Shown one piece after another: positions 1 through 8,679 of a stretch of DNA of 64,000 nt. The first letter of the stretch is position 1. Each line of letters begins with the position of its first letter. The notes beneath the pieces are model-generated. The model was not told where the DNA came from. It did not search any database and worked only from the letters and a program-made list of their open reading frames with translations. A program made the position numbers and the translations under genes. The stretch is from Sphingobacterium kitahiroshimense (GTDB lineage Bacteria; Bacteroidota; Bacteroidia; Sphingobacteriales; Sphingobacteriaceae), in NCBI RefSeq assembly GCF_025961315.1, contig NZ_JAOQNK010000001.1, positions 2,666,001-2,730,000 of the forward strand, read 5' to 3'.

Positions 1-1143
1 TAAAGATAAAGCATAACTTCCTTTATCAAAACCTTGCACAATATTGAATGAATTATTAAACGTATTACCTACGTTAAAGAAATCTTCAGCATTATTATAA
101 GATTGCGGAGTAGCCCAAGGATCTAAGCCTGCATTAGCACGTTGTTGCACGTAATATTTACCTGCTTGTTTACCATATTGCTTAGTATAAGCATTATCAG
201 TACTACCTCCATAAATAGGGTCTAATGCTAAATCAGGAATTTTTGGTCCCCAAGACATAGAAGATAAATTACCACTTTTTTCTCCATACTTACCATTTAC
301 ACCCTGTGCATAAGTTGTCTGAAAGTCTGGTAGAACTGAAACTTTATCAAATGATACGTTTGAGTTATAAGAAATCTGTGGTTTACCTTGCTTTCCTTTA
401 CCACTTTTCGTCGTGATCAAGATGACACCGTTAGAAGCACGCATACCGTATAGAGCTGAGGCAGCCTGTCCTTTCAAGATGTTGATACTCTCAATATCGT
501 TAGGATCGATATCCAAACCTCTAGAAGAATAATCTGAACCCGTCACACCATTTCCAGTAGAAACATCGGAAGTAGAAGAGATTGGCAATCCATCGACTAC
601 ATATAATGGAGAATTATTTCCTGTAAATGAACGTGCGCCACGGATCGTGATATTAGCAGACGCCCCCGGCATACCTGAAGAAGGAGTTACCTGTACACCA
701 GATACTTTTCCCTGCAATGCTGTTGCTAAATTACTATTCGCCGCTTCTGTCAATTTACTTCCCTTAAGCTCTTGCGTAGCATAACTTAAAGATCTTTTCT
801 GACGCGTTTGGCCCATTCCTGTAACAACAACTTCCTCTATCGCATTCGCATTATCTTCTAATGAGATATTAAAAACTGAAGTATTGTTGTTGACAATAAT
901 TGTTTTTTCGCCAAAACCTATCGAGCGAAATAAAACTACCTTACCTGCTGGTACACTCAATGAATAGTTACCATTTGCATCGGTTTGGGTAGCTTGATTA
1001 GTTCCTTTCACAACAACAGTAACTCCTGGTACCGCTTGCCCAGTTGTTGATGTAACACGTCCACTAATCTTCTTCTCTTGAGCGAATGCTACTGATGATA
1101 GAATCATCCCCCCAACGAGAAAACTAAGTAATGTTTGTTTCAT
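1..1143 (-). CDS. SusC/RagA-family TonB-dependent outer membrane receptor (5' part only)
   Basis: The frame is open from the ATG at 1143 to the window edge, 381 codons without a stop, so the C-terminal part lies outside. A signal peptide ending near Ala-Phe-Ala-Gln (about residue 22) is followed by a carboxypeptidase-regulatory-like beta-sandwich (about 25-95), a TonB-box-like EEVVVTG, and a plug domain with the typical RGARSF, PLYVVDGLPI and ASALYGMRASNGVILITTK stretches. Such proteins import glycans or other bulky ligands across the outer membrane together with a SusD lipoprotein, whose gene would lie beyond position 1. The substrate cannot be told. The leader is about 300 nt long and holds a Cys-rich short ORF. 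Confidence 0.93.
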   Translation of the reverse strand, partial: MKQTLLSFLVGGMILSSVAFAQEKKISGRVTSTTGQAVPGVTVVVKGTNQATQTDANGNYSLSVPAGKVVLFRSIGFGEKTIIVNNNTSVFNISLEDNANAIEEVVVTGMGQTRQKRSLSYATQELKGSKLTEAANSNLATALQGKVSGVQVTPSSGMPGASANITIRGARSFTGNNSPLYVVDGLPISSTSDVSTGNGVTGSDYSSRGLDIDPNDIESINILKGQAASALYGMRASNGVILITTKSGKGKQGKPQISYNSNVSFDKVSVLPDFQTTYAQGVNGKYGEKSGNLSSMSWGPKIPDLALDPIYGGSTDNAYTKQYGKQAGKYYVQQRANAGLDPWATPQSYNNAEDFFNVGNTFNNSFNIVQGFDKGSYALSL

Positions 1144-1221
1144 GTTATTTAGTTTGTTAATTAATTTATATAAATATGTTTATGTCCATAAAATTAGATG
1201 TGTATTTAAAACGTTTAAGCT

Positions 1222-1347
1222 TTAATTGTCTAAACAATTCAAAAAACACAAATCAAAACCTCCTTCACCTTGACGGATAGCTTTTCGTGTGCAAACAGAT
1301 TTAACAAATTGTAGATTCAACAAATAGTGACAGCAATCAGCATTCAC
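1222..1347 (-). CDS. possible 41-residue Cys-rich leader peptide (uORF) in the susC leader
   Basis: Within the leader, a GTG at 1345-1347 opens a 41-codon frame ending in TAA at 1222-1224, 78 nt before the susC start. The product has five cysteines (positions 5, 6, 19, 34, 38), an internal VCTRKAIRQGEGG stretch and the C-terminus CFLNCLDN. The frame continues open upstream without an ATG, so the start is uncertain. I recognise no family. It could be a translated regulatory ORF or a chance frame over a structured RNA. No database comparison was possible. Confidence 0.35.
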   Translation of the reverse strand: MNADCCHYLLNLQFVKSVCTRKAIRQGEGGFDLCFLNCLDN

Positions 1348-1447
1348 TATGGTGATCTTATAAGAATCTGTAAATTTTCTTTTTAAAATTTACGATGAAT
1401 AATGTGGTAGTAAGCCTTCACAGACATTACATCTTGAAAGCGGGAAG

Positions 1448-1478
1448 CAAATATATATAGACAAAGTTGTTATTACAA
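1448..1478 (-). promoter_or_regulatory. promoter of the susC-like gene
   Basis: On the minus strand, TTG (1478-1476), 20 bp, then TATATTTG (1455-1448) match the Bacteroidota -33/-7 elements. Transcription would start near 1443, leaving a leader of about 300 nt before the susC ATG. Confidence 0.6.
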
Positions 1479-1636
1479 GTATTTTAACAAAAAAGTTTTT
1501 TTTTCATAACTAATGTAAATATGAAGCTTCTATATTACGAATAATGCAAGCAGTACTGATATAAATTAAATTTTCATAATTACCCATTACACAGAATTAA
1601 ATACGGTAATCATTAGATTTAACAAAATTTTAACAT

Positions 1637-1670
1637 AAAAAAAGGGTTGTAAAAAATTACAACCCTTTTA
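1637..1670 (-). terminator. rho-independent terminator of serS
   Basis: Arms AAGGGTTGTA and TACAACCCTT enclose a short loop. On the minus strand the hairpin is followed by a run of T (1643-1637), 19 nt after the serS stop. Confidence 0.85.
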
Positions 1671-1688
1671 ATTTATATTAAATTAATA

Positions 1689-2960
1689 TCAATCAATATA
1701 TTCAAATCCTGTATAGGGGACCAATACCTTAGGTATTTTTATGCCCTTATCTGTTTGATTATTCTCCAATAAAGAAGCTACTATACGTGGTAAAGCTAAT
1801 GCAGATCCATTTAATGTATGAGCCAATTGCATTTTACCATCTTGGTTTTTAAACCTCACTTTCAGACGGTTAGATTGATACGTTTCGAAATTTGAAACTG
1901 ATGACACTTCTAACCAACGTTTTTGAGCGGCGCTGTATACTTCCAGATCATAAGTCAACGCGGCTGTAAAGCTCATGTCACCACCGCAGAGACGCAATAC
2001 ACGATAAGGTAATTCAAGTTTTTGTAACAGTCCCTGCACATATGTATTCATTTCTTCCAATGCATCATAAGAACGATCAGGATGAACGATTTGTACTGTT
2101 TCCACTTTATCAAATTGATGTAAACGATTTAAACCACGAACATGCGCACCATACGATCCCGCTTCGCGACGGAAACATGGTGTATACGCACAATGTCTAA
2201 TAGGGAATTGTTCTTCTTTTACGATAACATCGCGATAGATATTAGTAACGGGAACTTCCGCTGTTGGTATCAGGTATAGATCATCGTGTGTTACATGATA
2301 CATCTGGCCTTCCTTATCAGGTAACTGACCAGTAGCAAATGCAGATGCCTCATTAACCATAATTGGCACCTGTACTTCTTCATACCCCACTTTTGCAGCT
2401 TCATCTAAAAAGAAGTTGATCAATGCACGTTGCAAGCGAGCTCCTTTTCCTTTATAGACAGGGAAACCTGCTCCTGTTACCTTTACACCTAACTCCAAAT
2501 CTACGATACCGTATTTAGTTAACAGATCCCAGTGACTAACCGCATCATCGGCCAATGTAGGGATAGTTCCGTTTTCTAACACAACTTCATTATCATCTGC
2601 TGATACACCTGCAGGAACGGTAGTATGTGGAAGATTGGGAAGTTGGACAATCTTTGCATTTAAATCCTGTTCAACACGATCTAAATGATCTGTCAAACTT
2701 TTGATCTGTTCTTTATATCCGGAGGATTGGGATTTTACGGCTTCAGCTTCTTCTTTTTTACCTTGACGCATTAATTCTCCGATTTGTTTTGCGGATGAAT
2801 TTGCTTCTGCTGAAAGGGCATCTGACTCGGATTGAATTTTACGACGTTGTTCATCCAAAGTGATGATTTCATCTACTAATCCAATTTCCTTGAAATTTTT
2901 GACACCTAATCTTTCGATTACCTTATCCCTGTTTTCACGGATATAATTCAATTGCAACAT
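1689..2960 (-). CDS. serS: seryl-tRNA synthetase
   Basis: This 423-residue protein charges tRNA-Ser with serine. The N-terminus MLQLNYIRENRDKV is the normal start of the family and leads into the long antiparallel coiled coil (about residues 30-105) that grips the tRNA variable arm. The class II core follows, with motif 2 around CFRREAGSYG and motif 3 near LNGSALALPR. The longest frame begins 37 codons earlier, but that extension is low-complexity and overlaps the promoter at 2984-3013, so the ATG at 2960 is chosen. The gene is monocistronic, with its own promoter and terminator. Confidence 0.97.
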   Translation of the reverse strand: MLQLNYIRENRDKVIERLGVKNFKEIGLVDEIITLDEQRRKIQSESDALSAEANSSAKQIGELMRQGKKEEAEAVKSQSSGYKEQIKSLTDHLDRVEQDLNAKIVQLPNLPHTTVPAGVSADDNEVVLENGTIPTLADDAVSHWDLLTKYGIVDLELGVKVTGAGFPVYKGKGARLQRALINFFLDEAAKVGYEEVQVPIMVNEASAFATGQLPDKEGQMYHVTHDDLYLIPTAEVPVTNIYRDVIVKEEQFPIRHCAYTPCFRREAGSYGAHVRGLNRLHQFDKVETVQIVHPDRSYDALEEMNTYVQGLLQKLELPYRVLRLCGGDMSFTAALTYDLEVYSAAQKRWLEVSSVSNFETYQSNRLKVRFKNQDGKMQLAHTLNGSALALPRIVASLLENNQTDKGIKIPKVLVPYTGFEYID

Positions 2961-2983
2961 AATTGTATGTATTTTTAAAGAAA

Positions 2984-3013
2984 CAAACTTAGATAAATTT
3001 GTTTTATTTACAA
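2984..3013 (-). promoter_or_regulatory. promoter of serS
   Basis: On the minus strand, TTG (3013-3011), 19 bp, then TAAGTTTG (2991-2984), ending 23 nt before the chosen serS ATG. It lies inside the longest reading frame, which argues against the upstream start. Confidence 0.65.
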
Positions 3014-3259
3014 TTTTTATTCTGTCATTTATTAAACAAAATTGTTCGTTCCCGTCCTTTCTATTTGGCACTCATGATTGTTATACACGAATCGATATCC
3101 AACTCTTCCATCACGAATTATTATAGAGAAGAAATATAATAGGTGAAGTTCAATTAATAAGTCCGAATGAAAATTAAAATCAATTTTACATCAAGATCTT
3201 TATATGTGTAAGATTACTTGTAAATTGCCTTTAAATAAACTCATAAAGCATAATAACAG

Positions 3260-4252
3260 ATGCACTATACACCTGCGAATAATCGATATCAAGAAATGGA
3301 ATACCGCCGTTCGGGTAATTCCGGAATTAAATTGTCAGCAATTTCATTGGGCTTATGGCAAAATTTTGGTCATGTCAATGATTTTGAGAACAGTCGTAAG
3401 TTAATACAGACAGCATTCGATTCGGGTATCACTCATTTTGACCTTGCGAACAACTATGGGCCGCCTCCTGGTTCGGCAGAAGAAAATTTCGGAAAAATAT
3501 TACAAACAGACTTTAAAGGACTTCGCGATGAAATGATTATCTCTTCCAAAGCTGGTTATACGATGTGGGATGGCCCTTATGGCGATTGGGGTTCGAAAAA
3601 ATACCTAGTCTCTAGCTTAGACAAAAGTTTAAAAAGAATGCACCTGGATTATGTAGATATTTTTTATCACCATAGACCGGACCCAGAAACACCACTGGAA
3701 GAAACAATGGCTACTTTAAACTTATTGGTCCAACAAGGAAAGGCTTTATATGTCGGGATATCGAACTATAAAACACCTGAAGCAAAACGTGCGATAGATC
3801 TTTTAAAACAAATGGGCACGCCTTGTCTCATCCACCAACCTAAGTTTTCTATGTTTGAGCGTTGGGTCGAAGAAAGCCTATTGGATTTACTTACAGAGGA
3901 GCAAGTTGGTTGTATTCCTTTCTCACCCTTAGCCCAAGGTTTACTTACTGATAAATATTTACATGGTATTCCGCAAGATTCACGAGCAGCTTCTGGAAGT
4001 ATTTCACTTCATGAAAGTGATATCACTTCAGATAAAATCGAAAAAATAAAAGCTTTAAATGAAATAGCACTGCAACGAAATCAAAAATTGGCACAAATGG
4101 CGGTATCGTGGTTATTACAGAAACCTCAAGTGACATCAGTTTTAATTGGAGCAAGTAAAGTATCACAGATTCAAGACGCCGTCAATGCGGTAAAGAACCA
4201 GCAATTTTCAAGAGAAGAATTACAGCAAATTGAAAATATTTTAGCAAAATAA
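3260..4252 (+). CDS. aldo-keto reductase, YghZ/Gpr-type (L-glyceraldehyde 3-phosphate reductase-like)
   Basis: This 330-residue TIM-barrel NADPH-dependent reductase has the AKR catalytic tetrad Asp61, Tyr66, Lys97 and His138. The stretches SLGLWQNFGHVN, HFDLANNYGPPPGSAEENFG and VTSVLIGAS are nearly those of E. coli YghZ, which reduces L-glyceraldehyde 3-phosphate and methylglyoxal and belongs to the Kv-beta-like AKR14 group. A role in aldehyde detoxification is therefore inferred from similarity to YghZ. The ATG at 3260 matches the YghZ N-terminus (an ANPERY-like segment before the first strand). It stands alone, divergent from serS. Confidence 0.92.
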   Translation: MHYTPANNRYQEMEYRRSGNSGIKLSAISLGLWQNFGHVNDFENSRKLIQTAFDSGITHFDLANNYGPPPGSAEENFGKILQTDFKGLRDEMIISSKAGYTMWDGPYGDWGSKKYLVSSLDKSLKRMHLDYVDIFYHHRPDPETPLEETMATLNLLVQQGKALYVGISNYKTPEAKRAIDLLKQMGTPCLIHQPKFSMFERWVEESLLDLLTEEQVGCIPFSPLAQGLLTDKYLHGIPQDSRAASGSISLHESDITSDKIEKIKALNEIALQRNQKLAQMAVSWLLQKPQVTSVLIGASKVSQIQDAVNAVKNQQFSREELQQIENILAK

Positions 4253-4258
4253 ATTTAA

Positions 4259-4300
4259 AAAGCTCATTTCATATTAGGATTCTATACAATGAAGTGAGCT
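4259..4300 (+). terminator. hairpin after the aldo-keto reductase (weak terminator)
   Basis: AGCTCATTTCAT pairs with ATGAAGTGAGCT (one G-T pair) across a 15-nt loop just after the stop. No clear T run follows, so it may only slow or stabilise the transcript end. Confidence 0.4.
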
Positions 4301-4380
4301 TAATACTGCTATAAATAAAATAGCACATGCTATTAAAAAAATGCAAGTCAAAGCCTTGATTACAATTATTAAAAAAAACT

Positions 4381-4388
4381 TACCTTTG
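4381..4388 (+). promoter_or_regulatory. -7 box of rsmI, almost touching the start codon
   Basis: TACCTTTG is an exact TAnnTTTG box; a TTG lies 22 bp upstream (4356-4358). It ends 3 nt before the rsmI ATG, so the transcript would start at or next to the start codon. Confidence 0.6.
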
Positions 4389-4391
4389 TAA

Positions 4392-5057
4392 ATGCTTTAT
4401 TTAGTTCCTACGCCAATTGGCAATTTAGAAGACATGACTTTTCGCGCTATACGTGTGTTAAAAGAAGCAGATGTTATTCTTGCCGAAGATACACGCACAA
4501 GTGCCCCCCTTTTGAAACATTTTGGAATCGAAAAAAAAGTATTTGCGCATCATCAGCACAATGAACATAAAGCGATTTCAGAAATCATTAGATTTCTGAA
4601 AGAAGGTCAGACCATTGCCTTAATTTCAGATGCCGGTACTCCTGCTATCTCTGACCCCGGTTTTTTATTAGTACGAGAGGCAATTAAAGAGGGGCTTGAA
4701 GTACAATGTTTACCTGGTGCAACCGCTTTTGTTCCTGCCTTGGTTAATTCAGGACTTCCAAATGACCGTTTTTGTTTCGAAGGATTTCTACCTGTGAAAA
4801 AAGGACGTCAAACCCGTATGAAATTTTTGGCTGAAGAAAAACGAACGATGATATTTTACGAATCACCACATCGTATCCTTAAAACAATTGATGAGTTTAT
4901 TCAAGTTTTTGGAGCAGAAAGACAAGCTTCGATATCACGAGAATTAAGTAAACTGTATGAAGAAAATGTAAGAGGTACTTTAACTGATTTAAAATTACAT
5001 TTTGAAAACAATCCTATTAAAGGAGAATTTGTATTTTGTGTGGGAGGTTTAGAATAA
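4392..5057 (+). CDS. rsmI: 16S rRNA (cytidine-1402-2'-O)-methyltransferase
   Basis: RsmI methylates the 2'-OH of C1402 in the ribosomal decoding centre using S-adenosylmethionine. The 221 residues start directly with the family signature LYLVPTPIGNLEDMTFRA, then AEDTRTS, ISDAGTPAISDPG and LPGATAFVPALVNSGLP, and FYESPHR near residue 155, all typical of the tetrapyrrole methylase fold. It is shorter than E. coli RsmI (286), lacking the C-terminal extension, as in many Bacteroidota. The PH-SHOCT gene follows 33 nt later. Confidence 0.95.
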   Translation: MLYLVPTPIGNLEDMTFRAIRVLKEADVILAEDTRTSAPLLKHFGIEKKVFAHHQHNEHKAISEIIRFLKEGQTIALISDAGTPAISDPGFLLVREAIKEGLEVQCLPGATAFVPALVNSGLPNDRFCFEGFLPVKKGRQTRMKFLAEEKRTMIFYESPHRILKTIDEFIQVFGAERQASISRELSKLYEENVRGTLTDLKLHFENNPIKGEFVFCVGGLE

Positions 5058-5090
5058 GTTTAGCCTTCATTTATTTAAAATAGATTTAAC

Positions 5091-5804
5091 ATGAACTTTG
5101 AACTTTTTGCCATTGATGGCCAAGACATAAAAATTGTAGAAAAGTTAGTTGTCAAATTGCAAGATATGATGACAGAGGGAGAGCGAATTGATTATATCGC
5201 CGTACAGAAAAAACCGGCCGTTACCATTCTTCCCGACAGTATAACGATTAGTAACAAACGTATTTTCATGTGTGAATTTACAAAGCTGGGCTTAGCAACA
5301 GATTTTGAAATTTTCAGTTGGAAAGATATTAAAGATATAGCTTTCAAAGAAGAGATTTTTGGTTCTAAAGTAACCGTAATCCCTAGTACAGGGGAAAATT
5401 TAAGTATTGATTACATCCCTAAAGTACAGGCACGTAAATTATACCAGCTAATCAAAGGAGCTTTAGAAACATCTAAATTAAAAGAAATCGAGCAGGAGAG
5501 AGAAAAATTTATTGTAACCGCTCCTAAACAGACAGCTCCCTCATTTGAAATTCATCAACCTATAATAGAGGAAGAGCCTACCTCTAAAAACATACCGTCC
5601 TTGCCTATAGTGGAAGAGGTCAATGAAACTATTGTACCCGAAACTACAGTCCCTCCGATTATTGAGGTAACTGCACCTGCTGTAGTTGAAGAAGATGATG
5701 AGATAACACTCAAATTAAGAAAATTAAAAAACCTCTTTGACAAACAGTTGATTACACAGGCAGAGTACGAAAACAAGAAAAACGAAATCTTATCTCAAAT
5801 TTAA
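5091..5804 (+). CDS. PH-domain and SHOCT-domain protein
   Basis: Residues 1-150 of 237 look like a bacterial PH-like domain (predicted beta strands around ITISNKRIFM and KVTVIPSTG, with a closing helix near residue 125). A Pro/Glu/Val-rich linker (about 155-205) leads to a C-terminal SHOCT motif, LKLRKLKNLFDKQLITQAEY, a short helical oligomerisation module. No membrane segment or signal peptide is visible, so it is probably cytoplasmic. Function unknown. It lies between rsmI and lnt, with lnt starting 2 nt after its stop, so it is likely co-transcribed with lnt. Confidence 0.75.
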   Translation: MNFELFAIDGQDIKIVEKLVVKLQDMMTEGERIDYIAVQKKPAVTILPDSITISNKRIFMCEFTKLGLATDFEIFSWKDIKDIAFKEEIFGSKVTVIPSTGENLSIDYIPKVQARKLYQLIKGALETSKLKEIEQEREKFIVTAPKQTAPSFEIHQPIIEEEPTSKNIPSLPIVEEVNETIVPETTVPPIIEVTAPAVVEEDDEITLKLRKLKNLFDKQLITQAEYENKKNEILSQI

Positions 5805-5806
5805 TC

Positions 5807-7435
5807 GTGAGAAATCAATATTTACTGGCACTTTTAAGTGCCTTTTTATTATGGTTAGGATGGCCACCTGTACCTTACAGTAGTCCGATCTTATTAATTG
5901 CCTTTCTTCCGCTCTTAATTGCAGTTGAAAATATCTTCCGCAACGAAACCTACATTAAAAAAGGTAAAAAGATTTTTCTTACAGCAGGATTAACGGCAGT
6001 GCTATGGAATACGGCCTCTATTTATTGGGTATACAATTCTATATCCGCAGTAATGCCGTGGTATATTGCCATTTTTATTTCACTCATTCCTTTTTTATTA
6101 GGAGCATTATTAATGGCGCTTGCTTTTCGACTATACTATCAGATGCGAAAAAAAGTATCTATAATTCCTTCCTTGTTTGGATTAATGGCTTTCTGGATAT
6201 CTTACGAATACTTACACCAATCCTGGGATCTAGCATTTCCCTGGATGACTTTAGGTAATGGGTTCTCAAATTTTCATCAATTAATTCAATGGTATGAGTT
6301 TACTGGAGTATATGGTGGTACAATGTGGATATGGTTAAGCAATATTTTAATTTTCTTACTTTATTTAAACAAGAAAGAAATGAATATTGTAGCAAAACCT
6401 CGTAGGATTACTATTGTGTTAGTCCTTACGTTGCTTATCCCCTCTTCATACTCAGTCATTCGCTATATGACGTACGAGGAGCATATTAACCCTTCTCAGA
6501 TTGTAACTGTCCAACCTAATATTGACCCATTTGGAAAATTTGGTCATATCAGCCCTGAAGAACAATTGCAAACTTTGATGAAACTATCAAAATCTGTTGC
6601 CAATCCGAATACGGAGTTTTTTATATGGCCAGAAACAGCATTGTCACAAAGAGGTGATTTCGATGAAGAAGATTTTAGAATTACAAGTACATTTGATTCG
6701 CTTATTAATTTTCTAAATGACTATAAAAATGGCAACGTACTATCTGGGATAGAGAGTTATAGATTATATAACGATAAAAGAACAAGTACTGCTAGAGAAG
6801 TAGGACCAAACTTATATAAAGACAATTTCAATGCGGCAACTTTAGTTGACGTGTCTTCCAAACTACAATTTTATCATAAATCTAAACTAGTTCCCGGTGT
6901 TGAGCAAATGCCATTTGGCACTGCAATTAATTTCTTAAAGCCTCTATTTAGTGCATTTGGTGGAACGACCGGAGGATATGGAAAACAGGATAAACCATCG
7001 GTATTTTATTCACAAAGTGGTATCGGTGCAGCTCCCGTCATCTGTTATGAGTCTATCTGGGGGAATTATGTTGCACAATATATCCAACAAGGGGCCCAAT
7101 TTATTGCCATCATTACAAATGATGGTTGGTGGGGAAATACTTCTGGTAAAGATCAGCATTTAGATTACGCAAAGTTAAGAGCCATTGAAAATCGAAGATG
7201 GGTAGCCCGCTCTGCGAATACGGGAATATCGGGCTTTATCAACCAGCGCGGAGACATCATTCAAAAAACAGATTGGTGGGTACCTGCAGCCCTAACACAA
7301 GAAATCAACCTCAGTGAGGAATTGACTATTTACACAAAAAATGGTGATATCCTCGCTTATCTAGGTCTTTTGGGGGCTTTGCTTGCCACACTGACCTTTT
7401 TTAAAAAATCAAAAACAAGCAATTTTATTAAATAA
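5807..7435 (+). CDS. lnt: apolipoprotein N-acyltransferase
   Basis: Lnt attaches the third acyl chain to the N-terminal cysteine of lipoproteins in the inner membrane. The 542-residue protein has several N-terminal membrane segments (about 5-215), including WGWPP-like and FPWMTLGN motifs, then a nitrilase-fold domain with the catalytic triad Glu276 (FIWPETAL), Lys360 (YHKSKLVPGVE) and Cys413 (PVICYES). The start is GTG, 2 nt after the preceding stop; it gives the expected hydrophobic N-terminus and no better ATG exists. Several lipoproteins in this window would be its substrates. Confidence 0.95.
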   Translation: MRNQYLLALLSAFLLWLGWPPVPYSSPILLIAFLPLLIAVENIFRNETYIKKGKKIFLTAGLTAVLWNTASIYWVYNSISAVMPWYIAIFISLIPFLLGALLMALAFRLYYQMRKKVSIIPSLFGLMAFWISYEYLHQSWDLAFPWMTLGNGFSNFHQLIQWYEFTGVYGGTMWIWLSNILIFLLYLNKKEMNIVAKPRRITIVLVLTLLIPSSYSVIRYMTYEEHINPSQIVTVQPNIDPFGKFGHISPEEQLQTLMKLSKSVANPNTEFFIWPETALSQRGDFDEEDFRITSTFDSLINFLNDYKNGNVLSGIESYRLYNDKRTSTAREVGPNLYKDNFNAATLVDVSSKLQFYHKSKLVPGVEQMPFGTAINFLKPLFSAFGGTTGGYGKQDKPSVFYSQSGIGAAPVICYESIWGNYVAQYIQQGAQFIAIITNDGWWGNTSGKDQHLDYAKLRAIENRRWVARSANTGISGFINQRGDIIQKTDWWVPAALTQEINLSEELTIYTKNGDILAYLGLLGALLATLTFFKKSKTSNFIK

Positions 7436-7471
7436 TCTCAATACCACTAAATAAGTAAACTTACTTTTACT

Positions 7472-7479
7472 TAATTTTG
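7472..7479 (+). promoter_or_regulatory. -7 box of the cysteine desulfurase gene
   Basis: TAATTTTG ends 6 nt before the ATG at 7486. No -33 TTG is obvious. It overlaps the TTG that would be the start of the longest frame. Confidence 0.55.
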
Positions 7480-7485
7480 TCCATT

Positions 7486-8613
7486 ATGCAAGTATATTTT
7501 GATAATGCTGCAACTACAGCGCTAGATCCAGAAGTCATTCGTGTCATGATAGACACCATGGAAAATAATTTTGGAAACCCTTCTTCTATTCATTCACATG
7601 GACGACAAGTAAAAACAATTGTTGAAAAGGCGCGTAAATCCATTGCGCAAATCTTACATACTTCTCCATCTGAAATTTTCTTTACCTCTGGTGGTACAGA
7701 AGCTGATAACATGGCAATTGTACGTTCTATTGTAGATTTTGGAATTACACATGCGATCACTACACCAATAGAACACCATGCTGTGCTTCATACATTAGAA
7801 GAATTGGAAAAATCAGGAAAAGTTCATCTCGACTTACTGCATGTAGATTCCACTGGTAATATTGATTTAAATCAATTAGAAGACTTACTCTCAAAAAACC
7901 CTAGAACTTTCGTTTCCATTATGCATGGTAACAATGAACTTGGAAATTTAAATGATATTGAAAAAATATCAGAAATATGTCAAAAGTATAAAGCAATCTT
8001 TCATTCTGATACTGTCCAAACTATGGGTCACTATCCACATGATCTAAGTAAGCTAAAAATTGATTTTATAACGGGAGCTGGACATAAATTCCATGGACCG
8101 AAAGGAGTTGGTTTTCTATACATTAATGCAAATACGAAAATCAAACCCATGATTTATGGTGGTGCACAAGAGCGTAATATGCGTGGTGGAACTGAAAATG
8201 TATATGGTATCGCAGGACTAGCAAAAGCCTTAGAACTGAGCTACGAACATATGGAAGAACATAGTGCTTACATACAGGGGTTAAAATCTTATATGATTGA
8301 ACAATTGCAGATAGCAATTCCAGATATTAAATTTAATGGTGTCACTGAACCAAATAAAGCACTTTACACTGTTTTAAACGTATCATTTCCATGTACGGAT
8401 ATGGCAGATATGTTATTATTCAATCTAGATATTGCTGGTATTTCCTGTTCGGGTGGAAGTGCCTGTAGTTCTGGAACCGATATCGGATCACATGTACTAG
8501 GAGCTATAAGGGCGGACGGCACAAGACCTTCAGTACGTTTTTCTTACTGTAGAAACAATACAAAAGAAGAAGTAGACTTCGTTGTTAATCACCTCAAAGA
8601 GATCTGCAAATAG
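7486..8613 (+). CDS. cysteine desulfurase, NifS/IscS family
   Basis: This PLP enzyme of 375 residues takes sulfur from cysteine for Fe-S clusters, thiolated tRNA or cofactors. Visible are His98, the PLP lysine Lys201 in TGAGHKFHGPKG, and the mobile persulfide loop SGGSACSSG with Cys327. The start MQVYFDNAATT is the canonical N-terminus; a TTG three codons upstream lies inside the promoter box. No iscU or other Fe-S assembly gene is adjacent, so the acceptor is unknown, and NifS versus IscS cannot be settled. Transcription is monocistronic between lnt and a strong terminator. Confidence 0.93.
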   Translation: MQVYFDNAATTALDPEVIRVMIDTMENNFGNPSSIHSHGRQVKTIVEKARKSIAQILHTSPSEIFFTSGGTEADNMAIVRSIVDFGITHAITTPIEHHAVLHTLEELEKSGKVHLDLLHVDSTGNIDLNQLEDLLSKNPRTFVSIMHGNNELGNLNDIEKISEICQKYKAIFHSDTVQTMGHYPHDLSKLKIDFITGAGHKFHGPKGVGFLYINANTKIKPMIYGGAQERNMRGGTENVYGIAGLAKALELSYEHMEEHSAYIQGLKSYMIEQLQIAIPDIKFNGVTEPNKALYTVLNVSFPCTDMADMLLFNLDIAGISCSGGSACSSGTDIGSHVLGAIRADGTRPSVRFSYCRNNTKEEVDFVVNHLKEICK

Positions 8614-8620
8614 AAAAAAA

Positions 8621-8657
8621 CTAAAAAGACCTTCAAAATTTGAAGGTCTTTTTTTGT
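8621..8657. terminator. bidirectional terminator between the cysteine desulfurase and NlpE-like genes
   Basis: AAAAAGACCTTCAAA pairs with TTTGAAGGTCTTTTT. T runs follow on both strands, fitting the convergent genes. Confidence 0.9.
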
Positions 8658-8679
8658 TAATGTGATTTTATTAAAATGA

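Noticed and set aside
2961..3071. 37-residue N-terminal extension of seryl-tRNA synthetase
   Set aside because: It overlaps a good promoter and precedes the conserved family N-terminus at 2960.
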